Source: UBA11889 sp046582115 (GTDB lineage Bacteria > Pseudomonadota > Gammaproteobacteria > Pseudomonadales > Azotimanducaceae). From it: a stretch of DNA of 64,000 nt. Shown piece by piece: positions 43,181 through 52,237 of the stretch; positions within the stretch are counted from its first letter, which is position 1; every line of letters starts with the position of its first letter. The stretch spans positions 1 through 64,000 of the forward strand of contig JAYGFA010000088.1 of the NCBI GenBank assembly GCA_046582115.1, read 5' to 3'. A program made the translations under genes and the position numbers. Under the pieces are notes generated by a model. That model was not told the origin of the DNA. It searched no databases and was given only the letters and a program-made list of their open reading frames with translations.

Positions 43181-43384
43181 CCAAAGCACTCGCCCCAAAC
43201 CAAGTCAGAAGCCCCCAGTAAGGCGGGTCCCTGGTAACGGTGTCAGTCAAATAACCCTCCTTTCGCAACCGATCGTCGGCTCAAAAAGGCTCTTGTGCCC
43301 CGTAAGCCCCGACACACGAGGGAGTCAACGCCCCGTATACGACGTGCTATTCTCGCGCCCCCCTGATTTTCACCGTTATGAATA

Positions 43385-44596
43385 ATGCAAGGGAAACGCA
43401 TCGTACTTGGCATTAGCGGCGGTATCGCCGCATACAAGACCCCCGCACTTGTGCGTCAGCTCGTCGCTATCGGAATGGACGTCATACCCGTGATGACCAA
43501 ATCTGCGCATCAGTTCGTTACAGCCACTGTACTGACCACGCTCTCCGGACACCGCGTTCGCGACGATTTATGGGATTTAGAAGCCGAGCGCTCAATGGGA
43601 CACATCGAACTTGCTCGCTGGGCCGATACATTACTTATAGCACCCGCAACCGCAGACCTACTCGGGCGTTTGGCCAGCGGTCTCGGCAACGATCTACTCA
43701 CCACCCTTTACCTAGCGACGACGGCTCGAACAGTCGTCGCGCCAGCAATGAACGTAGAAATGTGGAATCACTCTGCGACGAAAAGAAATATTGAAGTGCT
43801 CGAATCTGACGGCGTGAGCATTATTGGACCCGATTACGGAGACCAAGCCTGTGGGGAAACCGGGCCAGGAAGAATGGTCGAGCCAGAAGATATTATCTCG
43901 CAGTTGCATAGCACGACCGACCCTATCCATGGGTCCATGGCTGGGCTTAGGGTTCTGGTTACCGCAGGACCTACAAGGGAGTCGATCGATCCCGTCCGCT
44001 ACATAACGAACGCAAGCTCTGGAAAACAGGGCTACGCGATCGCAGAGGCTGCGAGAGATGCAGGTGCAATCGTCAGCTTAGTGAGTGGTCCTGTCGCTCT
44101 ACCTCCACCAGAGGGAGTCGAGCAAATAAATGTCACTTCTGCTGCAGAGATGAAGTCCGCGGTATTAGATATAGCGACCGATGTGGACATCATGTTTGGT
44201 GTAGCCGCAGTCGCTGACTATCGACCTTCCCATTCAGAACCCCACAAAATAAAAAAAACACTACAAAATGGCAGGTCGATGTCGATCGAACTCGTCGAAA
44301 ACGATGATGTACTTGCAAGTGTTGCCGCGTTGCCGGATCCCCCCTACCTGGTCGGATTCGCAGCCGAAACGCAAAACCCCATAAGAAACGCAGTTCAAAA
44401 ACGCGAGCGAAAGCGCCTTGACGCGATTGTCGTTAACGACGTGTCCAATAACTCCATTGGATTCGAAAGTGACGAAAACGAAGTTACCCTTTTGCATGCG
44501 GATGATGAGACCACCTTTCACAAGTCACCTAAAGCTGAGATAGCGAGTAAGTTAGTGGCTGCGATCTCTACCCTATATGCGAGCAAGAGGACCTAG
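43385..44596 (+). CDS. coaBC: CoaBC, phosphopantothenoylcysteine synthetase/decarboxylase
   Basis: 403 residues, bifunctional. The N-terminal flavin-dependent decarboxylase CoaC (1-185) has VLGISGGIAAYK, VAPAMNVEMW and ACGETGPGRM. The C-terminal CTP-dependent ligase CoaB (190-403) has LVTAGPTRESIDPVRYITN, SSGKQGYAIAEAA and VGFAAET. It makes phosphopantothenoylcysteine and then phosphopantetheine, the substrate of CoaD encoded 1.5 kb away. The dut gene that usually follows is missing; algC starts 49 bases downstream. Confidence 0.96.
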   Translation: MQGKRIVLGISGGIAAYKTPALVRQLVAIGMDVIPVMTKSAHQFVTATVLTTLSGHRVRDDLWDLEAERSMGHIELARWADTLLIAPATADLLGRLASGLGNDLLTTLYLATTARTVVAPAMNVEMWNHSATKRNIEVLESDGVSIIGPDYGDQACGETGPGRMVEPEDIISQLHSTTDPIHGSMAGLRVLVTAGPTRESIDPVRYITNASSGKQGYAIAEAARDAGAIVSLVSGPVALPPPEGVEQINVTSAAEMKSAVLDIATDVDIMFGVAAVADYRPSHSEPHKIKKTLQNGRSMSIELVENDDVLASVAALPDPPYLVGFAAETQNPIRNAVQKRERKRLDAIVVNDVSNNSIGFESDENEVTLLHADDETTFHKSPKAEIASKLVAAISTLYASKRT

Positions 44597-44645
44597 CGTT
44601 GAAACTTATGAAACGAGTAGTATGCGCGCGCTTTTGAGTTAGCTC

Positions 44646-46136
44646 GTGCCGGTTCACAGGAACTTCGGCGCAGACTCCAGTACTCTTTACACGGACACGA
44701 AGCAAACATTGGCAAGCCCAGCCGTACAATCAAAGACCCAACTCGATCCCGATATATTTCGGGCTTATGACATTCGTGGGGTAGTGGAAACTAGCCTGAC
44801 GCCAACCGCCGTATATTGGATTGGACGGGCGTTCGCTGCCGAAGCCTTGTCCCAAGGTCAACGTAGTGCAGTGGTTGCCGGGGATGGCCGCAATTCGACC
44901 CCATCGTTATGCCGATCCCTAGCAAAGGGACTCAACGAAGGCGGTATCAATGTAATTGATATTGGGATGGTGCCAACCCCATTGCTGTATTACGCAACGC
45001 ACCGGATTGATGAACCTGAACTCGCAGGAACACAATCGCCAGTCGGGACAGGAATCATGATCACAGGTTCGCATAATCCGCCGGAGTACAACGGTCTGAA
45101 GATGATGATTGGAGGCACAACCCTTGCTGGAGAGGCGATCCAGCGATTGCGCCAGAGAGTTGCGGATAAGAACCTCTCCGATGGTGTAGGGAACTATCGC
45201 GAAACAAAAATCATCGAGGAATATGTTTCAGCAGTACGTGACGACATTCGATTGTGCCGGTCGCTAAAAGTGGTCGTAGATTGCGGCAACGGTGTTGCCG
45301 GTATAGTCGCACCAGACCTTCTTACGATACTCGGGTGCGACGTTGTTCCACTTTATGCAGATGTAGATGGGAACTTCCCAAACCACCACCCCGATCCTGC
45401 CGAACCCGCGAATCTGTTGGACCTCATATCCGCCGTCGATGAGCAGGGCGCGGATTTGGGTATCGCCTTCGATGGAGACGGAGATCGTCTAGGCCTTGTT
45501 AGTAATACCGGCACTATCATCTGGCCTGATCGCATTCTGATGCTTTTCGCCCGCGATATTCTCAGTCGCAACCGCGGTGCCGAAATCGTTTTCGATGTCA
45601 AATGCAGTAATCGCCTGACGTCGCTCATTACTGATCTCGGCGGCAGCGCTTTAATGTGGAAAACCGGTCACTCCCACATCAAAGCTAAGCTCAAAGAAAC
45701 CGGGGCCCTTTTAGGTGGAGAGTTCAGCGGACATTTTTGCTTCGTCGAACGTTGGTTTGGTTTTGACGACGCGCTGTACAGCGCAGCACGTCTCCTCGAA
45801 TTGTTAAGCGCAGAAACGCGAACCGTTGAGGACATTTTTCTGGACTTTCCCCCCGCCGTTTCTACGCCTGAGCTTAAGATCCCAACCACGGAAAAGAAAA
45901 AATTCGACGTTATTCAAGCGCTCTCCCGAAGCCGCTACTTCGATGGCGGAGAAATTGCGACTATCGACGGTATCCGCGTGGATTACGACGAAGGCTGGGG
46001 GTTGATTCGTGCATCCAACACGAGTCCCGTACTTAGCCTACGTTTTGAAGCCGAAAGTACCGAGGCGTTGGTCCGTATCAAGAACACATTCCAAACCGCA
46101 ATCACCCATATCGACCCTGAGCTAACGATCCCATGA
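44646..46136 (+). CDS. algC: Phosphomannomutase/phosphoglucomutase (AlgC type)
   Basis: 496 residues from a GTG at 44646. The homology starts near residue 34 (LDPDIFRAYDIRG), so a TTG at 44709 is an alternative start. The enzyme interconverts hexose 1- and 6-phosphates for LPS and exopolysaccharide precursors. The phosphoserine is S142 in MITGSHNPPEYNG. The metal loop is FDGDGDRLG, the sugar-binding loop GGEFSGH, and the C-terminal phosphate site RASNTSPVLSLRFEA. Its stop overlaps the argB start as ATGA, the Pseudomonas-type algC-argB order. Confidence 0.94.
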   Translation: MPVHRNFGADSSTLYTDTKQTLASPAVQSKTQLDPDIFRAYDIRGVVETSLTPTAVYWIGRAFAAEALSQGQRSAVVAGDGRNSTPSLCRSLAKGLNEGGINVIDIGMVPTPLLYYATHRIDEPELAGTQSPVGTGIMITGSHNPPEYNGLKMMIGGTTLAGEAIQRLRQRVADKNLSDGVGNYRETKIIEEYVSAVRDDIRLCRSLKVVVDCGNGVAGIVAPDLLTILGCDVVPLYADVDGNFPNHHPDPAEPANLLDLISAVDEQGADLGIAFDGDGDRLGLVSNTGTIIWPDRILMLFARDILSRNRGAEIVFDVKCSNRLTSLITDLGGSALMWKTGHSHIKAKLKETGALLGGEFSGHFCFVERWFGFDDALYSAARLLELLSAETRTVEDIFLDFPPAVSTPELKIPTTEKKKFDVIQALSRSRYFDGGEIATIDGIRVDYDEGWGLIRASNTSPVLSLRFEAESTEALVRIKNTFQTAITHIDPELTIP

Positions 46137-47023
46137 ATGAGTATGAAGAAACTGCCCGGGTTCTCGTCGAGGCTCTGCCATACATCCAACGGTTCCACCG
46201 CTCGACCATTGTCATCAAGTACGGTGGAAATGCCATGGCGGACGACGACCTCAAGCGGGCCTTTGCTCGAGACGTAATCTTGCTGAAAGTGGTCGGGATG
46301 AATCCGATCGTCGTCCATGGTGGCGGGCCACAAATTGAAGAACTGCTTAGCCGATTAAATATTGACACGCGATTCGTTGCGGGCATGCGTATAACCGACC
46401 GAGAGACTATGGATGTCGTGCAAATGGTGCTCGGGGGTTTGGTCAATACAGAGATTGTTTCCCTGATAAACGAGAATGGTGGAATGGCTGTTGGTGTCAC
46501 TGGAAAAGACGGCGATCTGATTCGCGCTCGACGAATGGAATTGACCATCACGAACGAAGACTCTGGAGGTGAGGAAATTGTCGAAATTGGACAAGTCGGT
46601 GAGGTTGAACGCATCAATCACGCGGTCCTTGAATCTCTAATCGATGGCGATTTCATTCCGGTGATAGCGCCGATAGGCGTTGGGCCAAACGGCGAAAGCC
46701 TTAACATTAACGCGGACCTCGTCGCCAGCAGCATTGCGCAACACATCGTCGCAGAGAAACTTGTGCTCATTACAAATACGCCCGGTATTCTCGACAGAGA
46801 CAACAACACGATCACTTACCTCAGTCGTGAAAAAGCTGCGGAATTGATTAACGGGGGTGTAATCGACGGCGGGATGTTGCCGAAGGCCCGCTGTGCTCTC
46901 GATGCAGTAGAAGGAGGTGTCCAAAGCGCACATATCATTGATGGTCGGGTCCCCCATGCCCTGCTATTAGAGGTCCTAACCGATGGTGGCGTTGGTACTC
47001 TGATTGGTGAACGTGCCAACTAA
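46133..47023 (+). CDS. argB: Acetylglutamate kinase
   Basis: 296 residues. Second step of arginine synthesis, phosphorylating N-acetylglutamate. The phosphate-binding K-Y-G-G-N-A is in TIVIKYGGNAMADDDL. VVHGGGPQIEELLSRL, the substrate-site NINADLVASSIA and GGMLPKARCALDAVEGGV are present. The N-terminal extension (EETARVLVEALPYIQRF) is the arginine-sensitive hexamer type. Its last codons overlap the possible start of the slmA remnant. Confidence 0.97.
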   Translation: MNEYEETARVLVEALPYIQRFHRSTIVIKYGGNAMADDDLKRAFARDVILLKVVGMNPIVVHGGGPQIEELLSRLNIDTRFVAGMRITDRETMDVVQMVLGGLVNTEIVSLINENGGMAVGVTGKDGDLIRARRMELTITNEDSGGEEIVEIGQVGEVERINHAVLESLIDGDFIPVIAPIGVGPNGESLNINADLVASSIAQHIVAEKLVLITNTPGILDRDNNTITYLSREKAAELINGGVIDGGMLPKARCALDAVEGGVQSAHIIDGRVPHALLLEVLTDGGVGTLIGERAN

Positions 47024-47240
47024 TGTGGCGCGTGTTAATCGCAAAACACAGACCCTTGAAGCATTCGCGCGCATGTTAGAACTGCATCCGGGATTGCATA
47101 TCACCACCGCTGAGTTAGCACGAGAAGTGGGAGTATCTGAAGCAGCCCTTGACTGACACTTTCGTAGCACAGCTACAATATTGGACAGCTTGATTGGTAT
47201 TGTCGAAAGCACAGAGGGCCTTCGTTTAACGCCTACTCAG
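47013..47240 (+). pseudogene. slmA: Decayed slmA (nucleoid occlusion factor) remnant
   Basis: In the frame starting at GTG 47013, the translation has the SlmA/TetR helix-turn-helix: HITTAELAREVGVSEAAL, then D, a TGA stop (47154-47156), then HFRSTATILDSLIGIVES. In intact SlmA the block reads [21 protein letters not shown], so the Tyr-Arg pair is replaced by Asp and a stop. Only ~70 of ~200 residues remain before the convergent pyrE. The position (next to pyrE-rph, near coaBC) is the ancestral slmA locus. SlmA normally blocks Z-ring assembly over the chromosome. A functional copy may or may not exist elsewhere. Confidence 0.85.
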
Positions 47241-47886
47241 AAACTTGGCAGTGTGCTCGCTGATAATCTGTCAGTTCCGCTAGGGTCTCTCGGTACTCTG
47301 AATCGCTCTTGATACATCGAACAACGTCGTCCAGACCAGCAATACTTTCGACGGGAACCGATAGCTCACTCGAAATATTTTCCAATGCCGTAACGGACCT
47401 CTCCTCAACGTACTCCTGTCGATCGAGCGCGACGAGGACCGCAACAAGGTCACCGCCAGCTTCCCGCACTAAGCTAGCCGACTCCATCACAGCTGTCCCC
47501 GCTGTTAACACATCGTCGACGATCACGACCTTGCGTTCTGCCAGAGGCATGCCAATCAAAACACCTCCCTCCCCGTGTTCTTTCGGCTCTTTGCGGTTGT
47601 ACGCGACGCCTACTGGATACCCAGATTCAGCCAAGGCTATGGAAGTCGATACTGCAATCGGAATGCCTTTGTATGCCGGACCGAAAACGACGTTAAAGTC
47701 ATATTCCAGAAACCGCAATCGTTCGGCGTACGCACTCCCCAAACGCCGTAGCCCGTCGCTGCGGTCGATGGCTCCAAGATTGAAAAAGTACGGGCTTTGA
47801 CGGCCGGATTTAAGCGTAAATTGGCCAAACTTGAGCACTTGTTGCGAGATCATATCGCGAACGAAATCGTTCACGCGCGCTTCCAT
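47233..47886 (-). CDS. pyrE: Orotate phosphoribosyltransferase
   Basis: 217 residues from the ATG at 47886, which overlaps the rph stop as TGATG. Joins orotate and PRPP to make OMP in pyrimidine synthesis. LKFGQFTLKSGRQSPYFFN, VVFGPAYKGIPIAVSTSIAL, RKEPKEHGEGG and the PRPP motif VVIVDDVLTAGTA are all present. The rph-pyrE pair is standard. Its 3' end faces the slmA remnant. Confidence 0.97.
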   Translation of the reverse strand: MEARVNDFVRDMISQQVLKFGQFTLKSGRQSPYFFNLGAIDRSDGLRRLGSAYAERLRFLEYDFNVVFGPAYKGIPIAVSTSIALAESGYPVGVAYNRKEPKEHGEGGVLIGMPLAERKVVIVDDVLTAGTAVMESASLVREAGGDLVAVLVALDRQEYVEERSVTALENISSELSVPVESIAGLDDVVRCIKSDSEYRETLAELTDYQRAHCQVSE

Positions 47887-48596
47887 CAAGATGCAAGCCC
47901 CAATGCTCGTCGCTGTTCTCTAAACAGTGCGGTTATACCAGCTTTCGCCAAAGTGAGCATCGCATCAAGTGTGTCATTCCCGAACGGGGCTGCTTCCGCA
48001 GTACCTTGAATCTCGATAAATCCGCCGCTTTCAACCATGACTACATTCATGTCCGTATCCGCGTTCGAATCTTCCGGGTAGTCCAAATCCAATATTGGAA
48101 CACCGTTGAACACCCCCACTGATATCGACCCCACCAGGCCGATGAATGCTTCTGGTGCGACCTGGAGAACGGCATCGGCAAGCGCGACGGAGCCCCCCGT
48201 TATAGACGCCGTGCGCGTTCCTCCGTCGGCTTGTATCACATCGCAATCTATCCTGATCGTCCGTTCCCCCAGCTTATCCAAATCGACTACGGCTCTTAAA
48301 GACCTACCAATGAGTCGCTGTATTTCGACGGTACGACCGCTCTGTTTACCTCGCGCCGCCTCTCGATCTGCTCGGCTATGAGTTGCGCCCGGCAACATCC
48401 CATATTCAGCGGTAACCCATCCACGACCCTGTCCTCGCATGAATCCGGGAACTCGTTCTTCGACGCTCGCAGTGCAAATTACTTTCGTGTCACCAAATTC
48501 GATTAGCACCGACGCTGCTGCATGCTTAGTAAAGTTGCGAGTAATTTGCACCGCCCGCAGCTCATCTGACGCTCGGCCACTCGGCCTTTCCATCAT
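47886..48596 (-). CDS. rph: Ribonuclease PH
   Basis: 236 residues. Phosphorolytic 3'-5' exonuclease that trims tRNA and structured RNA ends. The start RPSGRASDELRAVQITRNFT, GQGRGWVTAEYGMLPGATHS, RGKQSGRTVEIQRLIGRSLR, DCDVIQADGGTRTASITG and DMNVVMVESGGFIEIQGTAE are family blocks. Two adjacent ATG codons are possible starts; GAGGGA touches the first. Divergent from gmk. Confidence 0.97.
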   Translation of the reverse strand: MMERPSGRASDELRAVQITRNFTKHAAASVLIEFGDTKVICTASVEERVPGFMRGQGRGWVTAEYGMLPGATHSRADREAARGKQSGRTVEIQRLIGRSLRAVVDLDKLGERTIRIDCDVIQADGGTRTASITGGSVALADAVLQVAPEAFIGLVGSISVGVFNGVPILDLDYPEDSNADTDMNVVMVESGGFIEIQGTAEAAPFGNDTLDAMLTLAKAGITALFREQRRALGLAS

Positions 48597-48655
48597 TCCC
48601 TCAATTCGTACTGGATGTTGAAATCCAACGCATCATAACAAGTTAGAATGCTCCG

Positions 48656-48727
48656 ATGACCTCGCGCGCCACAGGTTTCGCTCCGCCAACGCAAACACAA
48701 CTTATTTTTAAACGCGCGGTTACATGA
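48656..48727 (+). pseudogene. Possible yicC remnant / leader frame before gmk
   Basis: A 23-codon frame starts MTSRATGFAPPT and ends in a TGA that overlaps the gmk ATG (ATGA). yicC normally sits exactly here, divergent from rph and before gmk, and YicC proteins start M-[I]-x-S-M-T-G-F-A-R. The match is only TGFA in register, so this is suggestive and not proof. As it stands, it could act as a short translated leader coupled to gmk, which has no ribosome site of its own. Confidence 0.3.
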
Positions 48728-49362
48728 GCTCAAAGTCACAATGTCCAGGACGACTATTCGTCATTTCCGCGCCATCTGGGGCCGGGAAAACAAGTCTAGT
48801 AAACGCGCTTCTCACAGCCGATCAGAGACTCGTTGCCTCGGTTTCTCACACCACGCGACCCAAACGTCACGGTGAACAAGAGGGCAGGCACTACTACTTC
48901 ATTGATCGAGCCGATTTCGTTGCCATGCAATCTAAATCAGCGTTTCTCGAACACGCTAGCGTCTTCGGGCATCTCTATGGAACCACACTAGAGAGTGTTG
49001 AAATACACTTATCCAAAGGCTTGGACGTCATCCTCGAAATCGACTGGCAGGGGGCAAGAAAGGTCCGCGAAAAGGCGCCTGCTACGACTAGCATTTTTGT
49101 TCTACCGCCCTCTCGAAATGCCCTCGTTGAACGTCTGCGAAGCCGCGGAGAAGACAGTCCCGAGGAAATCCAACGACGTACCAATCTAGCGGTTGAGGAA
49201 ATATCCCATTTCGACGAATTCGACCACATTCTTGTCAATGACGATTTTGACGAGGCCCTCGTGGACCTCACAAACATCGTTAGTTCAGTGAGGAGCGGTA
49301 AGCTTATTCCGAAAAGAAACTTATCGAGTTTCGCCGCCAGCCTCTTGTCGGACAAATCCTGA
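48724..49362 (+). CDS. gmk: Guanylate kinase
   Basis: 212 residues. Converts GMP to GDP with ATP. P-loop VISAPSGAGKTSLVN, then SVSHTTRPKRHGEQEGRHYYF and the GMP-binding DVILEIDWQGARKVR. First clear gene of gmk-rpoZ-spoT-ridA-recG, a conserved operon joining GTP supply with ppGpp metabolism. Confidence 0.97.
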   Translation: MSSKSQCPGRLFVISAPSGAGKTSLVNALLTADQRLVASVSHTTRPKRHGEQEGRHYYFIDRADFVAMQSKSAFLEHASVFGHLYGTTLESVEIHLSKGLDVILEIDWQGARKVREKAPATTSIFVLPPSRNALVERLRSRGEDSPEEIQRRTNLAVEEISHFDEFDHILVNDDFDEALVDLTNIVSSVRSGKLIPKRNLSSFAASLLSDKS

Positions 49363-49402
49363 TTCGAGTAAACTCGCGCGTCCGCAAAACGCCGAGCATT
49401 TC

Positions 49403-49675
49403 ATGGCCAGAGTAACTGTTGAAGATTGCCTCGAACATGTAGAGAACCGATTCGCATTGGTCATGGTTGCGACGCGTCGCGCCCGACAGATGACCCAATT
49501 TCGAGCGGATCCACTCGTGGACCCGGAAGGAGACAAGCCCACGGTCATCGCGTTGAGGGAAATTGCTGCGGGTCTGATTACCGACGAAGTGCTTGACGCC
49601 GCTGAAGTGAGGCCGGACGATTCCGAAATGGAATCGGCTTTCGGCTTTGGAGATGATCGAGAAAACAACTTCTGA
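49403..49675 (+). CDS. rpoZ: RNA polymerase omega subunit
   Basis: 90 residues. MARVTVEDCLEHVENRFALV and RRARQM are the conserved N-terminal half. Omega helps assemble the beta-prime subunit and forms part of one ppGpp binding site, consistent with co-expression with spoT. It overlaps the spoT start by 23 bases. Confidence 0.97.
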   Translation: MARVTVEDCLEHVENRFALVMVATRRARQMTQFRADPLVDPEGDKPTVIALREIAAGLITDEVLDAAEVRPDDSEMESAFGFGDDRENNF

Positions 49676-51842
49676 GTCCTACTTTCAGGCTCAACTTGCA
49701 GCGCGAGCATCGAGCGATGAAATCGCTGCCCCCACTAACGCCAAGACCCTTACAAAAACCTTATCGTATCTGAGCAGGCGCGAACTGAGGCGCGTTCGGC
49801 GCGCCTATCAATTTGCAGAGGATGCGCACGAAGGTCAGCGACGATTATCTGGCCACCCATACATTACGCACCCACTGGCTGTCGCAGGAGTCCTAGCCGA
49901 CATGCACATGGATCATCAGTCCATTATGGCCGCGTTATTGCACGACGTCCTTGAAGATACAGGGGTCAATAAAGAAGCTCTCATCGCATCATTCGGGGAA
50001 GAAGTTGCAAATATTGTCGACGGCGTGTCCAAACTCGCCACGATCTATAAGACATCGGCTGAAGAACAGGCGGATAATTTTCAGAAGATGGCGATGGCAA
50101 CAACGCAGGATTTGCGAGTAATTCTCGTCAAATTGGCGGACCGGTTACACAACATGCGCACCATCGGCGCGCTTGACCGAGGCAAGCGTCGACGGATTGC
50201 CCGCGAGACGCTCGACTTCTACGCCCCCATAGCTAACCGTCTAGGCATGAATAACGTCAAGATTGAACTTGAAGAACTAGGCTTCGAAACCTTCTACCCC
50301 CTGCGTGCCGGTTTGATTGGCCGTGCAGTAACCGCTGCACGCGGCAATCGAAAAGCACTGATGGAAGAAATCCGAATGTCGATCCTAGCGGCTCTCAAAC
50401 GTGAGGGAATTGATGCAACGGTGGTAGGTCGCGAAAAACACCTTTACTCGATCTATACAAAGATGAAGGCCCAGAGAAAGTCGTTCGTCGACATTATGGA
50501 TGTCTTTGGTTTCCGAGTCGTGGTCGACCAAGTGGACGTCTGCTACCGCGCCTTGGGATCAGTTCATAATCTATACAAACCGAGATCCGGAAGGTTCAAG
50601 GACTTTATCGCCATTCCGAAAGCCAACGGATATCAGTCGCTACACACCACCTTGTTCGGAATGCACGGCGTGCCTATCGAGGTGCAAATACGCACTCGTC
50701 AAATGGACTCAATTGCCGACAACGGCATTGCAGGGCATTGGCTGTACAAATCCAAAACTGCATCGTTTAAGCGTAGCGATGCGCGGACGCGCGAATGGGT
50801 CAACAGCATCCTCGATCTGCAACAAAAAGCTGGCAGCTCTCAAGAATTTATTGAGCACCTGAAGATTGATCTGTTTCCCGACGAACTTTACGTCTTTACG
50901 CCACGCGGCGATATTCTCGAGTTACCAAGGGGTAGCTGTCCGATCGATTTCGCATACAACATCCATACGGATATCGGTAATCACACAGTCGCCTGTCGAG
51001 TCGACAGAGCCCTGGCGCCATTATCAAAACAATTGGAATCGGGTCAGACCGTCGAAGTAATCACCGCCTCCGACGCCCACCCCAGTCCAGACTGGCTCAC
51101 TTTCGCCGTATCCGGTCGGGCGCGGTCTGGAATACGTATGGCACTGAAAGTGCAACAGCGTTCAGAGTCGATACGTTTCGGTCGACGTCTACTCGACAGG
51201 ACGCTCGCTAATGCAAACACCTCGATTAACGATCTAGACTTTAGGCGACTACGAAAAGTCTTTAAGGAATTTAATGTTCGAAAGTTGGACGACCTACTTG
51301 CCGACATCGGCATCGGCAACCTTATGGCATACGTAGTTGCCCAACGGTTACTTTCGATAGAAAACCCCGCGTATGAAGCGGTCGATTTACACGAAGGTGG
51401 GCCCGTAGCCATTAGGGGCGGCGAGGGTCTCGTGATCAATTACGGTCGTTGTTGTGGGCCCGTACCAGGTGATCCTGTCGTCGGTCACATGACGCCAGGA
51501 AAAGGATTTGTTGTGCATCTGGAAACATGCAATAACGTTACCGAGGTGCGGCGGCGCGCGCCGCGGGACATAATTCCCGCGCGCTGGAGCGAGACTCAGG
51601 GAGAATTTGAAACGACACTCAGGCTCACCGTTAAACGCCGAAAAGGTGTCGTCGCAGAACTTGCAACTTCCGTCAATACGGTCGACGCTGGAATAAACAA
51701 TATTAGGGTTGATGAACGTTCGTCGGATCTCTCTACCGTGGCCGTCGAGATTTCAGTTCGCGACCGCGATCACCTAAAACGCACGATGCAACGCCTACGC
51801 AACATAACGCCCGTACAGAGCGTGGAACGAGCCGTTAGCTAG
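49653..51842 (+). CDS. spoT: Bifunctional (p)ppGpp synthetase/hydrolase SpoT
   Basis: 729 residues from the ATG at 49653; a TTG two codons upstream is less likely. The N-terminal HD hydrolase is intact (HPLAVAGVLADMHMD, ALLHDVLEDT, LADRLHNMRT). The synthetase has YSIYTKMKAQRKSFVDIMDV, FGFRVVV and PKANGYQSLHTT. TGS (VFTPRGDILELP), a zinc-finger/helical region (GRCCGPVPGDPVVGH) and a C-terminal ACT domain follow. Both activities should be present. It stops at the ridA GTG with a one-base overlap. Confidence 0.97.
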   Translation: MIEKTTSESYFQAQLAARASSDEIAAPTNAKTLTKTLSYLSRRELRRVRRAYQFAEDAHEGQRRLSGHPYITHPLAVAGVLADMHMDHQSIMAALLHDVLEDTGVNKEALIASFGEEVANIVDGVSKLATIYKTSAEEQADNFQKMAMATTQDLRVILVKLADRLHNMRTIGALDRGKRRRIARETLDFYAPIANRLGMNNVKIELEELGFETFYPLRAGLIGRAVTAARGNRKALMEEIRMSILAALKREGIDATVVGREKHLYSIYTKMKAQRKSFVDIMDVFGFRVVVDQVDVCYRALGSVHNLYKPRSGRFKDFIAIPKANGYQSLHTTLFGMHGVPIEVQIRTRQMDSIADNGIAGHWLYKSKTASFKRSDARTREWVNSILDLQQKAGSSQEFIEHLKIDLFPDELYVFTPRGDILELPRGSCPIDFAYNIHTDIGNHTVACRVDRALAPLSKQLESGQTVEVITASDAHPSPDWLTFAVSGRARSGIRMALKVQQRSESIRFGRRLLDRTLANANTSINDLDFRRLRKVFKEFNVRKLDDLLADIGIGNLMAYVVAQRLLSIENPAYEAVDLHEGGPVAIRGGEGLVINYGRCCGPVPGDPVVGHMTPGKGFVVHLETCNNVTEVRRRAPRDIIPARWSETQGEFETTLRLTVKRRKGVVAELATSVNTVDAGINNIRVDERSSDLSTVAVEISVRDRDHLKRTMQRLRNITPVQSVERAVS

Positions 51843-52237
51843 TGCCCCGTATCGATATATCCACTGAGGCCGCCCCTGCCGCCATTGGCGCTTATTCGCA
51901 GGCGATCAAGACGGGCGAAACCGTTTACCTTTCAGGCCAGATTGGTCTTGACCCGTCCACCATGAAACTGGTCGCAGATACTTTCGAATCAGAGATCCGA
52001 CAGGTATTCCACAATCTTGAGTCAGTGTGTCACGCGAGTGGCGGCTCGCTGAGCGACATCGTCAAAACGATCGTCTATCTAACCGATCTGGGTCTATTTG
52101 ACAAAGTAAATGAGGTCTTCGCGGATCAATTTCGGCCACCCTTTCCCGCTCGCTCGGTAGTGGAAGTTAACGATTTACCCCGCCGGGCGCGCGTGGAAAT
52201 CGAGGCCATATTATTGATTCCAAGGGAATCCAACTGA
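51842..52237 (+). CDS. ridA: RidA-family enamine/imine deaminase
   Basis: 131 residues from a GTG overlapping the spoT stop (TAGTG). RidA hydrolyses reactive 2-aminoacrylate and related enamines released by PLP enzymes such as threonine dehydratase (ilvA, 18.6-20.1 kb). AIGAYSQAIKTGETVYLSGQIG, the substrate arginine in FPARSVVEVNDLPRRARVEIE and the final E-A-I-L are conserved. The stop TGA overlaps the CTG proposed as the recG start. Confidence 0.94.
   Translation: MPRIDISTEAAPAAIGAYSQAIKTGETVYLSGQIGLDPSTMKLVADTFESEIRQVFHNLESVCHASGGSLSDIVKTIVYLTDLGLFDKVNEVFADQFRPPFPARSVVEVNDLPRRARVEIEAILLIPRESN

Noticed and set aside
47151..47159. Recoded TGA (selenocysteine) in the slmA-like frame
   Set aside because: It replaces a Tyr-Arg pair in a DNA-binding helix, no SECIS-like stem is apparent, and the downstream gene is truncated, so decay explains it better.
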